From Aphelenchoides besseyi (taxonomy: Eukaryota > Nematoda > Chromadorea > Rhabditida > Aphelenchoididae): a DNA stretch of 64,000 nt. Positions 11,599 through 22,903 of this stretch are shown one piece after another. A program made the translations under genes and the position numbers. The notes under the pieces are model-generated. The model worked only from the letters and a program-made list of their open reading frames with translations. It made no database searches and was not told the DNA's origin. The stretch spans positions 8,556,001 to 8,620,000 of the forward strand of contig JAMPIQ010000003.1 of the NCBI GenBank assembly GCA_024699855.1, written 5' to 3'. How positions within the stretch are numbered: the first letter of the stretch is position 1; each line of letters opens with the position of its first letter.

Positions 11599-12077
11599 TT
11601 ATTCGAAGTAGGGAGGAGGCTCAACAGTAGCATTCACAGGGTTTCTTCTGCTCTGACGTTGGATCACGTCTTTGAGAACGTTGTAACGAACACGTAAGCT
11701 ATACAAGTAAAAACCAAAGCTAATAGCTGTGAATAGCAGAAACAAAAGAGCGAAGGAAATCACTGGCAAGGGCACTTTAGTTTTTATGGAACCCGGCATA
11801 CTTGTAAACATGGCAACATTAATGCCGACAATCACTAGCACAAGGAATAGGTAAAGAAAACCAAGAGCATATTTGTAACGTTTATAATCGGACTTCAGTC
11901 GCTTTACGTCTCCATTATAGTAACAGATGTAGCACAAATCCTAAAATTGAAAACACTTTAAATCCGGTTAATCAAAAAACTTACATGCGTATGTTCATTG
12001 CAAACACAATCGTATAGTCGCGGATCATTTGTGTTGACACGACCATAACCAAAGGCAAGACTGTTACGAATAACCAT
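11599..12077 (-). CDS. HxH-motif membrane protein, diverged array member
   Basis: Exons 11985-12077 and 11599-11940 give 144 residues. The N-terminus has NDPRLYDCVCNEHTH with the first intron exactly after the last His codon, as in the 7725-8324 gene. Two or three hydrophobic helices follow (YALGFLYLFLVLVIVGINVA; VISFALLFLLFTAISFGFYL), then YNVLKDVIQ and a tail ending in VEPPPYFE. The PPPY at the C-terminus is a possible WW-domain ligand (NEDD4-type). Function is unknown. Confidence 0.75.
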
Positions 12078-12211
12078 AGCGATGTAAGATCATTTAAACA
12101 CAATCGGCTTCGACATCTTACTTAAATACCCAAGATTGTAGTTTGTAGGTTGATGAAGACCGCCCTAGGTTCGCACGTATGCAGAATTGTGAATCATCGG
12201 TTTGGTGACGT

Positions 12212-12255
12212 TGAGCGCTCACAAGGTTAACAATGAGCGCTCACAAGATTAACAA
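12212..12255. repeat. Two-copy 22-bp tandem repeat
   Basis: The unit TGAGCGCTCACAAGGTTAAC plus AA is present twice in a row with one G/A difference. Each unit contains the palindrome GAGCGCTC. It lies upstream of one array gene and downstream of another, so a regulatory role is possible but unproven. Confidence 0.7.
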
Positions 12256-12360
12256 TATTTAAGTATTGTTCAAATAGTGAGTTTATCAAGAGGACAATTT
12301 CTAAATTTACATCCAACAAGAAGTTTTTTGATTATTTGGGAGACATCAGGCGACAAGAAG

Positions 12361-12855
12361 TCATAGGTTAAGAGTATGTGAAGTGTAAACAACGTTCTGT
12401 TCTTGAGGTCGACGACAATCGGTGCGAATTTTTACATACAAGAGAATTGCAAGCAACAAACACAAACCGGCCATTCCAAAACACAATATGATGGCTATGT
12501 CAAAAAATTGCTTCTGGTCCTGAATCTCGATCAAATTGTTCGTGGCAATGCAGCTACCAATGAATGTTAAGACGAATAGAAAGAAAAGAAGAAGGATAAA
12601 GAGAAGATACTTAAACACGAGTTATTGCAATAAACCAACTTATAAACATACTCGAACTGTTGACACTTTTTTTTGCTTACGATCGCCGTTGAGTTCTGTT
12701 GGTTGATTTACTATGCATTCCGGTGGTTGTTGAATTGGACGCTAAAAGAACAAATCACTATTATTACAAGTCAATGGTACCGTTTTCGCTTTTGGACATT
12801 GAGATCGATCGAATGCGACGTCCTGCAACTGCGGAGCCGGTGGTGAGAAGTCCAT
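12361..12855 (-). CDS. Small two-helix membrane protein
   Basis: Exons 12781-12855, 12652-12741 and 12361-12609 give 137 residues in phase. The N-terminal 55 residues are Pro- and Gln-rich (DFSPPAPQLQDV; RPIQQPPECIV), followed by two helices (YLLFILLLFFLFVLTFIGSC and DIAIILCFGMAGLCLLLAIL) and a polar tail ending HTLNL. The HxH signature is missing. It sits within the array and may be a shortened relative, but it could be unrelated. Confidence 0.65.
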
Positions 12856-13268
12856 GATCACGAAATAAACGTAAATGAGGAAAACGATTAGAAAATAAAT
12901 CTTGCTTCTGGATCTTTACGTTTATGTACAAAATCTATTTTCTTCTTATGATATTCAATCACCGTTGAATGCACTTCGACAAAATGCGACCAACTGATAA
13001 AACTCTCGAGTCTCCGTTGAACATCGCGAAGGACAGAAAATCATCAAAATACAAAACAAGATTGTCGAACGGTAACAAGTTGTCGACAAGAACACACCTT
13101 CATTGCTCTCCTCTAGACGGATTATTCTTGATACTGCTCAGAAGCTACCGGTGACGGTTGAAGTCTTCGTGACTGATCAATCGGATTAAAAACTTTTTAC
13201 TCGGATTTATTCGTGTGTTGTTAGTTTGAGGGTCACACAAAAAAGTTACATCTCAATGTTTATAGAAC
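12856..13268. other. Intergenic spacer
   Basis: This 413-bp region lies between two minus-strand genes. No supported gene is seen. Confidence 0.4.
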
Positions 13269-14758
13269 TCAATTAGACTTTTTCGCTTTGCGCTCTTTGT
13301 CCGTACACTTCAACAGACTCATCAAAATGAAGTAGTCCTGATGATGAAAGTACATCTCTTTAGTGGAAGGCCACTGAAATAAAAGACAAGTAAAAGGCTA
13401 TTGACGTTTAATCTTACCAGCGGCAGTTCGAACATCGCTTTAACTGCTTTCGTATACTCACTGATCTGTTCAATCAACTCCGGATCTTTGATCGGAAAAG
13501 TTCGCCAGTATGCCTGCCAGAACTTGTTCAACGTTTTCAAATCTAAAGTCTCCAAATATGCATGAAAACTGACAGCAGTAGAAACAATTGGAGTTTCGAT
13601 TTCCACTGGTTCTTCCTAAACACAAACTCGGTCATTGTAGCTCGTTGTGTAAACTTACAGTTTTTTTGTGATTCTCCGTCTCTTTAACCGCATCGGCCAA
13701 AGAACGTTCATTTGGCTTATTGTTGTTATTCTTCTTCGTCGTTAGTTTCGGTTTCGTATTCTCGATTGGTCCATTCAACTTCTTTTTATTCTTTTTTCGT
13801 CGTTTAGCATTCGCCACATTGTTGGTCGGTTGATCTCGGACCTTTTGTTTTGTCAATTCGTCCATCTTGGCAGCTTCTTTCTGTAGAAAATGTATAAGAC
13901 CCTTTTTGGAATTTCTATCGCGTTGATCCAGGTAGAAGAACAGGTACACACCGAGCGGAATACCGAAAATGAACAAGCAAACCAAACTTCTAAACAAATC
14001 AATCAGAGCAAATGAAATGAGCTTCGAAAACTTACGTGCTTCCAACCGCTGCCCAATTTTGTAACTCAGAAACGTCGCATTCGATCGACTCGGGCAAAGC
14101 GTTTACGTGAACGTTTCCGTTTTCCTAAATCAACTTGTCGTTAAAAACTGTGCAAAAACGCTTACGAAGAGAATGTGCAGTTTCGGTAACTTTTCTTCCG
14201 ATTTGAAGTTGAGAATCAATTGGGCTTTGGTCTTTGGATTTAAAAGTTGATCGCGTGTAATCAACTTTTTGTTGAATTCCTCTACAGGAATTAGATCACC
14301 TTTCTCGGCGTTCATAGAAAAGATTTTCTTCGAAGATCCTTAAAAATCAATTGTCAGTGGTTACGGTAAAAAGATAACCTTTGAAAGGAAGCCTCGGGTG
14401 TTGGTTGATCGGTGCTTTGAAGTTGACCTGAACCATGCACTTTCCCATGCCTATTTGAAAGGCTCTGAAAATAATATTGCTCGTTAGACTCGCTTCCGTC
14501 CATTTACTTTAGACTTCCAGTGTTTTCGTAATTAATGTTGTATCTCAACTTTTGTTCGACAGACCATGGGACTTCATTGTTCTCATCACAACTGCCGCTG
14601 ATCACTCTAAACTCGCGGATAAACGTTAAAGCAAAAGTGGAAACTTACGCGTATTTAGTCGGATTGTTCGAATATTCGGGTGTCGGCAGTGCGACCACAA
14701 TCACTTCAATCAACAAAAACGCTATCCAATACATCGAGCAAACTGAACGTTGAAACAT
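13269..14758 (-). CDS. Unrecognised type I membrane protein with signal peptide and basic cytoplasmic region
   Basis: Exons can be chained in phase from ATG at 14758 (or 14734) to TGA at 13269. A signal peptide (MYWIAFLLIEVIVVALPT) is followed by a luminal domain of about 160 residues containing SGSCDENNEVPWSVEQKLRY and three further Cys. One helix follows (SLVCLFIFGIPLGVYLFFYL), then a strongly basic stretch (KRRKKNKKKL) with Asn-rich filler. The C-terminal part includes KFWQAYWRTFPIKDPEL and EMYFHHQDYFILMSLLKC, ending KERKAKKSN. No known family is recognised. The dilysine-like end would fit ER retention, but that is inference. Confidence 0.7.
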
Positions 14759-14949
14759 CACCGTTAAAACTTGAAAACCGCAGCAAACGGAAACAGAAAC
14801 AAAAATGTGAAAAACCACACCGAAAAGTTGTTTATTCAATTTGCATAAATCAAAATTCTCCACCACTAATTTCAATGAAAAAACTCTGCTACGACCTCCT
14901 TGTCAAGGTTGTTCTTATTGATTGGGTCAATTTGGTGTTATTTCGACGC
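14759..14949. other. Short spacer
   Basis: No gene is seen between the type I membrane protein and the decayed array copy. Confidence 0.3.
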
Positions 14950-15570
14950 TAACCGTTTATGGCAATCTATTTGAGACTCGTAACCAACTTGCTGCACTGC
15001 AACCTGCCGGAACTCAGCTCTGATAGAAATCCAACCGCGGTAGAGATAGTTCCGTTGTGAACTTGAAACAAAGTAACGAACAAGTAGATTGTGGCGAACA
15101 CAACGGTCGAAGCTCCAATCATATTCTCGGTACTCATCCCGTACGTTGAATTGGCCGGATAGAACAAGAATACCACATACGCACCTGTTGATCACAAGCG
15201 AAGTCGAATTCTTTGCAATTCTCTGAAACTAACGATTAACTACATAATAGTGCTCTTAGATCACGTTGACTATAAAAAAGGACGTAACAATGAGGTTTGA
15301 GTTTTAAGTTCCTATAAAACAGACAGCAGTAACATACGATCGAAGTGATTCCAAGAAAAAACGTGATCGCTGCGTACCACTATATTTTCGTAAAGAAGTC
15401 ATGGATAGTAAGCGGTATGTGCGTTAAAGTTGTCGCAATACAGTGGTATGTTATTGCTTTCTAGTAACAAGCGGATGAAAGAGAATTCGCGTTACCGTTT
15501 GCTCACATGAACATGTTGATGGGCAAAAGTAATGAGAATTATTGTCTTTTTGTGATATTACAACGGTTAA
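14950..15570 (-). pseudogene. Decayed copy of the four-helix array family
   Basis: Fragments on the minus strand match the array pattern: SHYFCPSTCS just before a GT donor near 15511, then WYAAITFFLGITSIVCYCCL with FYRNLKLKPHCYVLF (helix 2-3 region), and GASTVVFATIYLFVTLFQ (helix 4). The frames are separated by stops. No in-frame ATG precedes the N-terminal fragment, and the usual YRxYxYL end is not intact. It reads best as a pseudogene, although undetected introns could still rescue it. Confidence 0.5.
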
Positions 15571-15774
15571 TTGAATGCAAATGTCTATTGTTTAGTGATG
15601 AGCAGTGAATGACGTACAACACGTAAACTTCTTATACACAACTGTTATGATAAGGAACGAATGAAAAGCTGCAATTCAAATGACACGCTTTTAAGTTTAA
15701 GACTCGAGCATTTAAGAGTTAGATGTCGATTTTGCGTACTCATTTCGATGCAATAACTCTGTTTATTAAAACAC
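15571..15774. other. Spacer between array members
   Basis: No feature is seen in these 204 bp. Confidence 0.3.
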
Positions 15775-16320
15775 TTAAAAATCGAAATCGTCTAATTTCG
15801 GTAACTCGCCCTTCAACCATTGATAGTCACGGAGAACGACGAAAAGAACATAAGATTGAAATATTGCTGCAAATGTATAGATAGCAGCAATAAGGCAGCT
15901 AAGTGTTCCAAAAACATCGTTGTATTCGGCGCCCAAATGAATTTTGTTCAAAAGAAGGAGAATACCAACAACGTAAAATATTAGGACGCAAAAAATCATG
16001 AGAAGCGTCATACCGCCATTTATAACAAGAAACGGGAGATAGAGCTGGGGCCAATGCTTCAAGTTTCCTATTAGCAAACAAACGTATGTTGTAATTTCGA
16101 AGACTCCAACCAATGCACTAGCTGGAAAATACCAAGGGATTCGAGAGCCAAGTCCGTTGAACGAAAAGAAAAAGTTGAAGACGATTCCGAAGACCGCAAA
16201 TATCAATGTTCCTTTCTACAAAAACACCAATCATTCGCTTTCCAATTAACTCACATGAACGTCTATACCGGCCAAACATTTTCTATAGTGGTTATTGTTG
16301 CAGTTGGGTGTGAGAGGCAT
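15775..16320 (-). CDS. HxH-type four-helix membrane protein
   Basis: Exons 16255-16320 and 15775-16215 give 168 residues in phase. MPLTPNCNNNHYRKCLAGID ends in VH precisely at the intron. Four helices follow, with CLLIGNLKHWPQLYLPFLVI between helices 2 and 3 and VVLRDYQWLKGELPKL after helix 4. The exon pattern is the simplest of the array. Function is unknown. Confidence 0.87.
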
Positions 16321-16505
16321 AACGTTAACGGGATCGATTGAGTCAAAGAAGAAGTGTACGGAAGTTCGTCTTCGATTGCTTTAAACCTTCGACTGTCAAT
16401 AAACAGCAGCAGGGATTAATCTTCAATTGATAAGATTGCTCGCGTCAATGTTTTCTTTTTCGATTTCAGTGATCACTTTAACAAATTTATTTTCGAATAC
16501 AAATT

Positions 16506-17108
16506 TTACGTTTTACATTGAAACGCACGTAGCGGCTTAGCGTTCTGATTTCGAACGATGCTCTTCAAGTAGACATAGTCACGGTAGAAGACGGAAACAG
16601 CGTAGCATTGACACATAATGGCAACAAGATAGAAAGCAGAGTAAACGAAACTGATGACAACTATGATATCTTTTTTTTCTTTGCCGGCTTCAGTTCGTCT
16701 AGTAACCAACAAAATTGCGTAGACGAGAAGAAAAAAGCAGCCGCCAAGCATGATCACAATGACAACACACTAAATGCCTCTATTTACTGCTCAAATTCGA
16801 TTATAACTTACCGTCGAAACAATCACTGGAATGTAAAAGATTGGACGCTCTTTGACATTCCCGTACAACAACGCGATGTAGAAACCAATCGAGATTCCAC
16901 TCAACACGAAAGCAACTATCATGTAGATTCTATTCGAAGTGCTAAGACTTCCAAAACCCAACGGAATTGAAAGGATAATCAAAAAGATCGACAAAAAGAA
17001 GGTTAACTTGTGGACATGAATGTGGAATATCGAATAAAAATATGCTTCATCTAGGTCTTGTTTCATTTTGAGTAGAACTGAAGATGAAAATTCTTGACAT
17101 CTGTACAT
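16506..17108 (-). CDS. HxH-motif four-helix membrane protein
   Basis: Exons 16812-17108 and 16506-16769 give 186 residues from the first ATG. A start at a later Met (MKQDLDEAYF) is possible. YFYSIFHIHVHK carries the His motif, ALLYGNVKERPIFYIPVIV is the helix 2-3 linker, and VFYRDYVYLKSIVRN follows helix 4. The intron after the His motif that neighbours have is absent here, so motif and helices 1-3 share one exon. Confidence 0.85.
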
Positions 17109-17689
17109 TTTGTTATCGGAGACGATTAAGCTCTTAATACACGTCTGTCAAGCATTAGACGCAAGTTTTATTTTGGATACGCGTGTTGGAGATTTTCAAT
17201 GCTTTTAAGTTCACAAGTTTACACACATGATTCCAGTTGTTCTAATAACTATCTTAAGTTTTGAAATCATCAAATTACTAAACTTCAGTCATTTGCTTTG
17301 GGTGTGTGTGTGAATTGCTCATTCACTTCTTCGTTAAATCGCACCATGCGGTTGCCACACCTTAAATGACTTAAAAGAACATGGAAGTGTGCACACTCGT
17401 AGTTGTTGTTGACGTCGTCGTCTCCTAAAAAAACATGACTAATTCGAATATTGTCAACTTCATTCTCTCAACATTTACGATCGAAGGACACGGACAGGTT
17501 GTGATTTCATTCGTAAACGACCCACTTCGTGGCTCATGAATTCGGCAATAAAATTCGATGTGTCAGTCACAGGAGATACATTCGGGAGACTGATGTTTCA
17601 TTTAGGAATAAATAAAAATAGCGAAAATATCATTGCAAAGTTAGAAAAAGTAGATTAAGTGCAGGCGATGGGTTATCGAATGTGGAAGT
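17109..17689. other. Intergenic spacer
   Basis: This 581-bp region between two array genes contains no supported gene. Confidence 0.4.
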
Positions 17690-18388
17690 TTAAGCGACAT
17701 GATGAACATGTGCAACGTGAGTGGTATGGGCATGTCCATGAGAATGATGTCCACCGCATTCTTCTTTCAGATATTTCCAACCTCTCCACTAAATTGATTG
17801 TTTCAATAAGGATGTGACCGCAGTACTTACGATAACATGTGTGAAGTAGGCTTGAATTAATACGCTGAGCAAGAACAGAACACCAACAATGATCGTGAAT
17901 GTTCCGGTTGCCACTTTGACGTTTGTTTCAACATGCATTTTACTGAACATTATTATTCTTATTGAAAGATCTCTAATCACTCACCCGGCGAACACAAGAA
18001 TGGCGGCTATGATGAGATAAATGATTAAGAAGCAGGTCAAAATAAGCACAATTGTGTTGAGAATTAGTGACGGAAGGTAGAGGACGGACATTCTTTTCAA
18101 ATTTCCAATAAGGAGACAAATGTAACAAATGAGAGAGATGAGTGAGGATACACCAGACAATGAGAAGTACCATCCATATTGTGTTCCGTACCAATTGAAT
18201 GACATCGAGATGTTTCCAATTATGCCGAGTATTGCAATTATCAGGCATCCCTAAAAAGAAACGATTGTGAAAATAGAGCGAATTAGTTTAGTTTGTTGGT
18301 GGAAAAGATTAAAGTTGCTTGGATTGTAAACTGCAGTAACATAGTCAATTTTAATTCAAATACATACCTTGTGTACGTGGATCCCACA
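17690..18388 (-). CDS. HxH-motif four-helix membrane protein with His-rich tail, 5' end unresolved
   Basis: Reading down from 18388: an exon with CCGIHVHK, an exon up to 18247 starting GCLIIAILGIIGNISMSFNW, then one with KMHVETNVKV and helix 4, and a last exon WRGWKYLKEECGGHHSHGHA ending at TAA 17690. CLLIGNLKRMSVLYLPSLIL is the family linker. The tail has about ten His in 30 residues, parallel to the 6328-7110 gene. No start codon could be joined convincingly upstream of 18388, although hydrophobic coding-like sequence lies at 18400-18520. The first exon is therefore missing from this model. Confidence 0.72.
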
Positions 18389-18529
18389 ACAACTAAAAAG
18401 TACATTCGTTTAACCAAGAAAGAATGGTAAACTCAATTAACAATGTTCCGAATAGTGCAATCCCATCACTGTAGCTAATCGAGTTCACAGATGATCTAAA
18501 ATGTACAAATGATATCAGCAGCTTGAATA

Positions 18530-19323
18530 TTTATAATCAAAACCGGGCATGAAATCGAAGTTTTGCTACGAAAAAATTGACGAAAACGAGACGCCCCCGA
18601 TTTGTGGGCTTAGTCACGATTGTGACGAGTGATAGAATGAAATTGGTAAACAAACTGAGGCAAAGGAAGTGAACAATACGAGAGAGTGCTCAGTTCCTGT
18701 TTATTCGTCTTCGCTCTGTCACGACGATCGTTTGAGTCAGGCAATCATTCGCGGGCTTCGTACAGTCAAACAAACGAATCATGATCGTTCTGATAAGCGC
18801 AATGAAAAGACCATCGAAAAGGGAGTGTTTTCAGTTGGGTGTCGAACTTTTTTTTTGATGAAACCCAAAGTTTTCATCACAACTAAACCGCTTTAGCTTG
18901 ATGCTCTTGGTGATGAAGATCAAAATTCCAACAAAAACTTCTACGTCTTAATACAACGGCAACAATGATTGAACTTAAAGACACGAAATTGATAGTCGCG
19001 AGTGGAGGACCTCAACAAAAGCTGAGAATCTCATTCCTTGTTGATTGTCACAGCACCGATTCATTAAACAAACCGATAGACCTTTAATTTCGAGTGTTTA
19101 GTCGCAGAATTTGCGTGTCAAAAAACAAAAGTGACGTTCGATTATCAGACGTGTCCACAACAACCGGAAATTGACCATGAAACCAAACAATAACGACGCT
19201 AAAAACAAAAAGTCGCGATTAACTGGTCGTAATAACAAAAGCAATTTTGACTTTAATGTATGATAGAAGTTTATTCGTCTTCTCACGCACAAGATAAAAA
19301 TGGTCATTGAATGAACGGGTTGA
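18530..19323. other. Intergenic region, no supported gene
   Basis: This stretch of almost 800 bp has only short open frames without recognisable motifs. Nothing is called. Confidence 0.4.
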
Positions 19324-19976
19324 TCAAGCAGAGTACGTGGTGGTCGGATATGGCATTTGAGAGAGTTGTTGCAAATATCGATATCCACGAAGCACAATCA
19401 TGTAGAAGTATGCGCCGATAGCAAGGAGGATTGAAAGAAATGTTGCGAACAAAAACAGAAAAACTGTCCGATCTCTAATCTTGTATCCAGCTTCCGCCGT
19501 TTCATCGTCGCTGAGAGATCCGATTGCCGCAGCAGTAATAACAACCACATGAACTGCATACGCAATCAAGGCAACTGCCTAAATTTCTTATTAGCTCCGC
19601 ATTCTCTTGGATATTGACCTGGAAAACCAAATATGGAATGTAGAAGAACTTCGAGCGTCGAATGTTGCCAATCAAAAGGAGAATCGAGGACAACAGCGGG
19701 ATGATCGAGAACCCCGCAATGAATGCCAATTGACCATTTCTTTTGGGATAAGCAAACAGAAATACTCCACAAATACTGTGAATCGTACACAAAATCGCAA
19801 TGATCAAAACCGCTTGCTGGAAATGAAAATGAAATTTGAACTCTCAGCAAACATACGTGAACATGAAGCGCTCGACAGCAACATCGCCAGTAATCGTCGT
19901 TCAAATTGACGATCGGTTGATTTGCTCGAGAACGTTGCGGATAAACGACGTTCGGTCGCGGAGAGGTTGCTGCCAT
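19324..19976 (-). CDS. HxH-motif four-helix membrane protein
   Basis: Exons 19857-19976, 19619-19816 and 19324-19578 give 190 residues in phase. NDDYWRCCCRALHVH ends at the first intron, the same position as in other members. LLLIGNIRRSKFFYIPYLVF links helices 2 and 3, and VLRGYRYLQQLSQMPY ends the fourth helix region. This is the last recognised member of the array. Function is unknown. Confidence 0.87.
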
Positions 19977-20498
19977 TGTCGATTTGAAACAGAACGTTTA
20001 GACGCAGTTTGAAACAAGAACAAAATAATGGAAACATTCACTTTAAAGGAACGTAAACGAATGACACCACCAACCTCGTCAATGCGCTGATTCATTTGCC
20101 GTAGACACAGGAGGACTAAAGACACGTAAACACAACCAACTTTCACGATCATATGCGTTAAAACAATCTTTTGTGCCTTCAAATTGTTTGATTAACAAGC
20201 AGTCGCAAAGTCGAATTACACCCAATCACTTCAGTGGAAGTCTTTTGATTACTAGGTTATTAGTCATTTTGTTTCAGAAGCATTGATCTTGTCATTTCAG
20301 TCGGAAGAAATCTCATATATAGACACTTATTCTAAGAAGAAACGGAATTACGTACTCAGATTCACTACCGTTTTCTAAATGTCAGAGAAAAAGGTTGAAC
20401 AGGTGCAAATTCGACGTAAAGTTTAAAGTACAGGAAGTAAAAAAAGCGATATAAGAATCTTGTCTAAATAACTCACATCCATTTTGTCAGCTCGTGAA
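19977..20498. other. Intergenic, divergent promoter region
   Basis: This region separates the minus-strand array from the plus-strand chemoreceptor. An ATG at 20379 opens a short frame that could be a first exon, but its phase does not join the next exon, so it is left out. Confidence 0.4.
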
Positions 20499-21938
20499 AT
20501 GAAGTACACAACCTTCGAATACCTGCAATTGACAGTCACGGTCATCGCTCTTTTGTTGCAAGTAAATTGACCAATCGACTTCACCTTAGAATGTTACTGT
20601 TTGTAGGCCTACATTATTTACTTGATCTCCACTGCAACACCCAAAAGCATGCACAATTACAAGTACTTTCTTGTTTTCTTTACTGCTTGTAAACCAACGA
20701 TTTCAATCCAAGTTATTATGGATATGGTTTTAGGGGACATGCTTTTTAGCGTATTCACTGGTTTATTAATGATACCAATTCCAGCGGAGCCTGTGAGTGC
20801 AACAAATTGACCATCAATTTTATGATTTCAGTTAATCGGAATCGTAGTCAGAGGTATTGCCTTCTACATGGGACCGTTAGTTTCGTCTTTTACAGTAAGC
20901 AGTAAAAACGCAAGATGTGGAAAGATAGTTTAGCCGGCGCTTTGTATGTACGCTGGAACAATGGTTTTTGGAATTTTTTTGCGTTTAACATTGAGATCTT
21001 AGGTTCTTTTAAGTCAGAACTATTGCTTGGTTTATCGTTTTACTGTAACTAATGAAATATTTCCTGCATGACTTTGTTGCTTTCTAGATCCTTCTTCCCA
21101 ACCAAAAGATTCACGAACGTTTCTTGTCGCTTAAATGCAAGTTCTTGTGCCTTCTCGGTTTCGAAATTTTGGCTTTTGCTCTTGGCGTTGGTTTGCATCA
21201 AACTCAGTCTTCTCCAATTGTCCTAATAGATCGCAAAGAAGAAGACTCAGATGCTTGATTTAGGAAGCTCGCGAGCATCTTGCATTGTATTCGAACGCCA
21301 AACCAAAAGCGGTGGAAGAAACATTTCGATACATAGAAGAAGGAGAAGCACTTTGGGTGATGAAATGGAGCAATTACTCGATCTGTTACATGTCTACGGT
21401 CTTCCTGCTGATTATCTTGAGTGAAATAACATCTGCCGGTTTGATTTTCGCTACACTTCGAGCACTGAAGCGAACGAGTCACGTGCATTCCGTAGCAACG
21501 AAGAAGTTGACCATTCAATTCATACGCTTGTTGGCAGCTCAGGTTTTCTATTGTGCAAATCAAAACAATAAGTGGTTTTCAGATGTTACTTCCGCTCATT
21601 TTTGTCGGCTTACCTGCTATGGTCGCTATCGTGTGTACGCTTTTGGAGATATGGATCGATCGAGACTCAATTTCCTACGGCTACTTTTTGTTGAGTTGCT
21701 ACTCCAGTTGCAACACGACTTTGACCTTGGTATTTCAACACAAATTAGTGATAATATCCTTCTGTTCTAGGCCTTTATTTCGCCTTATCGAACACATTTT
21801 TTTGTCAAGATCCTATGGCCAGTTTTTATTCGGCCGATTGCGTTCATTTTTAACGGTTTCAAGAAACCCAAAGAACCACAAGTAGTGTCACCTCCAACCA
21901 ACGTGAACACAATCGTTTCTGCGTCCACGGAACTTTGA
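20499..21938 (+). CDS. Nematode seven-helix chemoreceptor (Srh/Str superfamily type)
   Basis: The ATG at 20499 gives MKYTTFEYLQLTVTVIALLL as helix 1, then LISTATPKSMHNYKYFLVFF, the TP..M..YK signature of Srh-like receptors. Later exons read PALCMYAGTM, VLLSQNYCLVYRFT and ILLPNQKIHERF, then YSICYMSTVFLLIILSEITS and FIRLLAAQ with MLLPLIFVGLPAMVAIVC. SPYRTHFFVKILWP lies after helix 7. About nine short introns of 38-45 bp restore the frame. The protein should be a sensory-neuron GPCR. The subfamily is not certain. Confidence 0.75.
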
Positions 21939-21998
21939 CTTTTGGTGAGAAAGTTGGTTGCACTTAAATCTTTTGGGCGCATCACAACTCCGTAGATA

Positions 21999-22648
21999 CA
22001 GGGTGGGCCAAAATGAATTGACTAGTCGGAATCGCGAATAACGTTCTTATTTTTGATTTTCTTCTAGACAAACTATACATTTTCTGAATTCTCATAGTCC
22101 CCAAATTCAGATGAGCTTAAAATCAAAATTTTGAAATTTTCGAAAAATTTCGCCTTGGTCCCCCTTGTGTCACTTTTCGAGCAGCTTTCAATTTAAAGAA
22201 AAAACGTTTATTAACAAGAGAAACCCCAACAATCAACAAACCTCGACTTGTGCGCCTTCTTGATCAATGCACGTTTGAAATCGAGGAGGAAAGTTGGCGG
22301 CAATTCGTTCTTTTATCGGCCGATTTTGACGAATTAGATCCGCGTTATCTTCGATAGCCGCTCGCAATTGGCCAGTCAGACGGACAACAAAGTAACAACA
22401 CGAATTAATGTTATTCTTGCTTTATTTCACATCAATTTGAGTCGATTTCTTTAAATTGAAAGCTGCTCGAAAAGTGACACAAGGGGGACCAAGGCGAAAT
22501 TTTTCGAAAATTTCAAAATTTTGATTTTAAGCTCATCTGAATTTGGGGACTATGAGAATTCAGAAAATGTATAGTTTGTCTAGAAGAAAATCAAAAATAA
22601 GAACGTTATTTGCGATTCCGACTAGTCAATTCATTTTGGCCCACCCTG
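21999..22648. mobile_element. Mariner-type element with ~203-bp terminal inverted repeats, transposase remnant
   Basis: The element begins CAGGGTGGGCCAAAATGAAT and ends with its reverse complement, and is flanked on both sides by TA, the mariner target duplication. Bases 21999-22201 and 22446-22648 are inverted copies that look nearly perfect (GAATCGCGAATAACG against GCGATTCCG-side GCAAATAACG). The middle 240 bp keep a minus-strand frame of about 48 codons reading LTGQLRAAIEDNADLIRQNR, ERIAANFPPRFQTCIDQEGA and QVEVC before a stop, like the extreme C-terminus of a mariner/IS630 transposase. The catalytic DDE/D part is missing, so it cannot move alone. Confidence 0.88.
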
Positions 22649-22903
22649 TAGTTTCAAAATACCACAAAGATCATTTACAATGTTATGCTTCACAATAAAC
22701 GTTTCCATAAGACTCACACAGAATCAAATTCAATTCGATCGGTTTCGATGAGACGCTGTGGTCGTGAAAAAGCTCACAACTTTTCTCTCAGACAGCAAAA
22801 TTGCGGGTCAATCGAACAGTTTTTTTGCAGCCAAAAAACTCGTTGGTTGGAGTTTACAAGCAATTCGGTTTCATTTCGTTTTGCAGTCGCTTTCTATTTC
22901 GTT

